Of a stretch of 64,000 nt of DNA, positions 63,982-64,000 are shown piece by piece (position 1 is the first letter of the stretch; every line of letters starts with the position of its first letter). The notes under the pieces were generated by a model. That model searched no databases. It was not told where the DNA came from and was given only the letters and a program-made list of their open reading frames with translations. Position numbers and translations under genes: made by a program. Source of the DNA: UBA4459 sp963776205 (lineage in GTDB: Bacteria > Bacteroidota > Bacteroidia > Bacteroidales > F082); NCBI GenBank assembly GCA_963776205.1, contig CAVZLR010000002.1, forward strand, positions 434,001 to 498,000, written 5' to 3'.

Positions 63982-64000
63982 CCTGAAATTGAGCGCCAAA

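Overview
The window comes from an AT-rich Bacteroidota genome, most likely a free-living member of the Bacteroidales/Marinilabiliales side of the phylum. The evidence is: many type IX secretion system (T9SS) genes (two porU paralogues, porV, a porP/sprF gene, gldJ, porG); secreted proteins with a C-terminal T9SS sorting domain; a TamL lipoprotein; a two-subunit 2-oxoacid:ferredoxin oxidoreductase beside a small ferredoxin; and -7 boxes of the Bacteroidota type TAnnTTTG. I see no rRNA, tRNA, CRISPR array or transposase.

Layout. 1-6.4 kb: secreted surface proteins (a beta-helix protein cut by the left edge, a tiny three-repeat protein, a leucine-rich-repeat T9SS cargo, a small exported protein). 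6.4-11.4 kb: tamL, a RecD-like helicase, a secreted protein, and convergent ispF. 11.4-23.2 kb: T9SS block with porU1-porU2-porV-ispF on the minus strand and a porP/sprF-gldJ pair diverging from it. 23.2-27.1 kb: murF and anmK, then a convergent NhaD antiporter. 27.4-32.1 kb: exbB-exbD-tonB interrupted by a four-helix-bundle gene flanked by 7-bp repeat arrays, then folC and a TylF-type methyltransferase. 32.1-36.7 kb: a palindromic repeat, an exported Ni-superoxide dismutase, a T9SS serine hydrolase, a redoxin with an altered active site, and a C1 peptidase. 36.7-41.3 kb: an ion-transport operon (two DUF1538 proteins, a PII-like protein, a CBS protein, a CPA2 antiporter). 41.5-55.7 kb: housekeeping and envelope genes (S9 hydrolase, a large TPR protein, DUF5362-like, FtsB/DivIC, MBL hydrolase, priA, dsbD, tilS, korB-korA). 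56.0-64 kb: ferredoxin, nadB, gamma carbonic anhydrase, then the outer-membrane biogenesis operon porG-uppS-bamA-ompH-ompH.

How the genes fit together. A large share serve the outer membrane: BamA, TamL and OmpH/Skp for protein insertion, PorU/PorV/PorP/PorG/GldJ for type IX export, and TonB-ExbBD for energising transport. The exported LRR protein and serine hydrolase look like T9SS substrates. MurF, AnmK, UppS and FtsB/DivIC cover wall synthesis, recycling and division.

Sequence quality. Roughly half of the conserved genes are split by single-base frameshifts although the protein continues in the next frame with all domains present. I read this as uncorrected indels of a long-read or low-coverage assembly rather than gene decay, and I give the span of the corrected gene. 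Long intact genes (bamA, the LRR gene, gldJ, tilS) show the errors are uneven.
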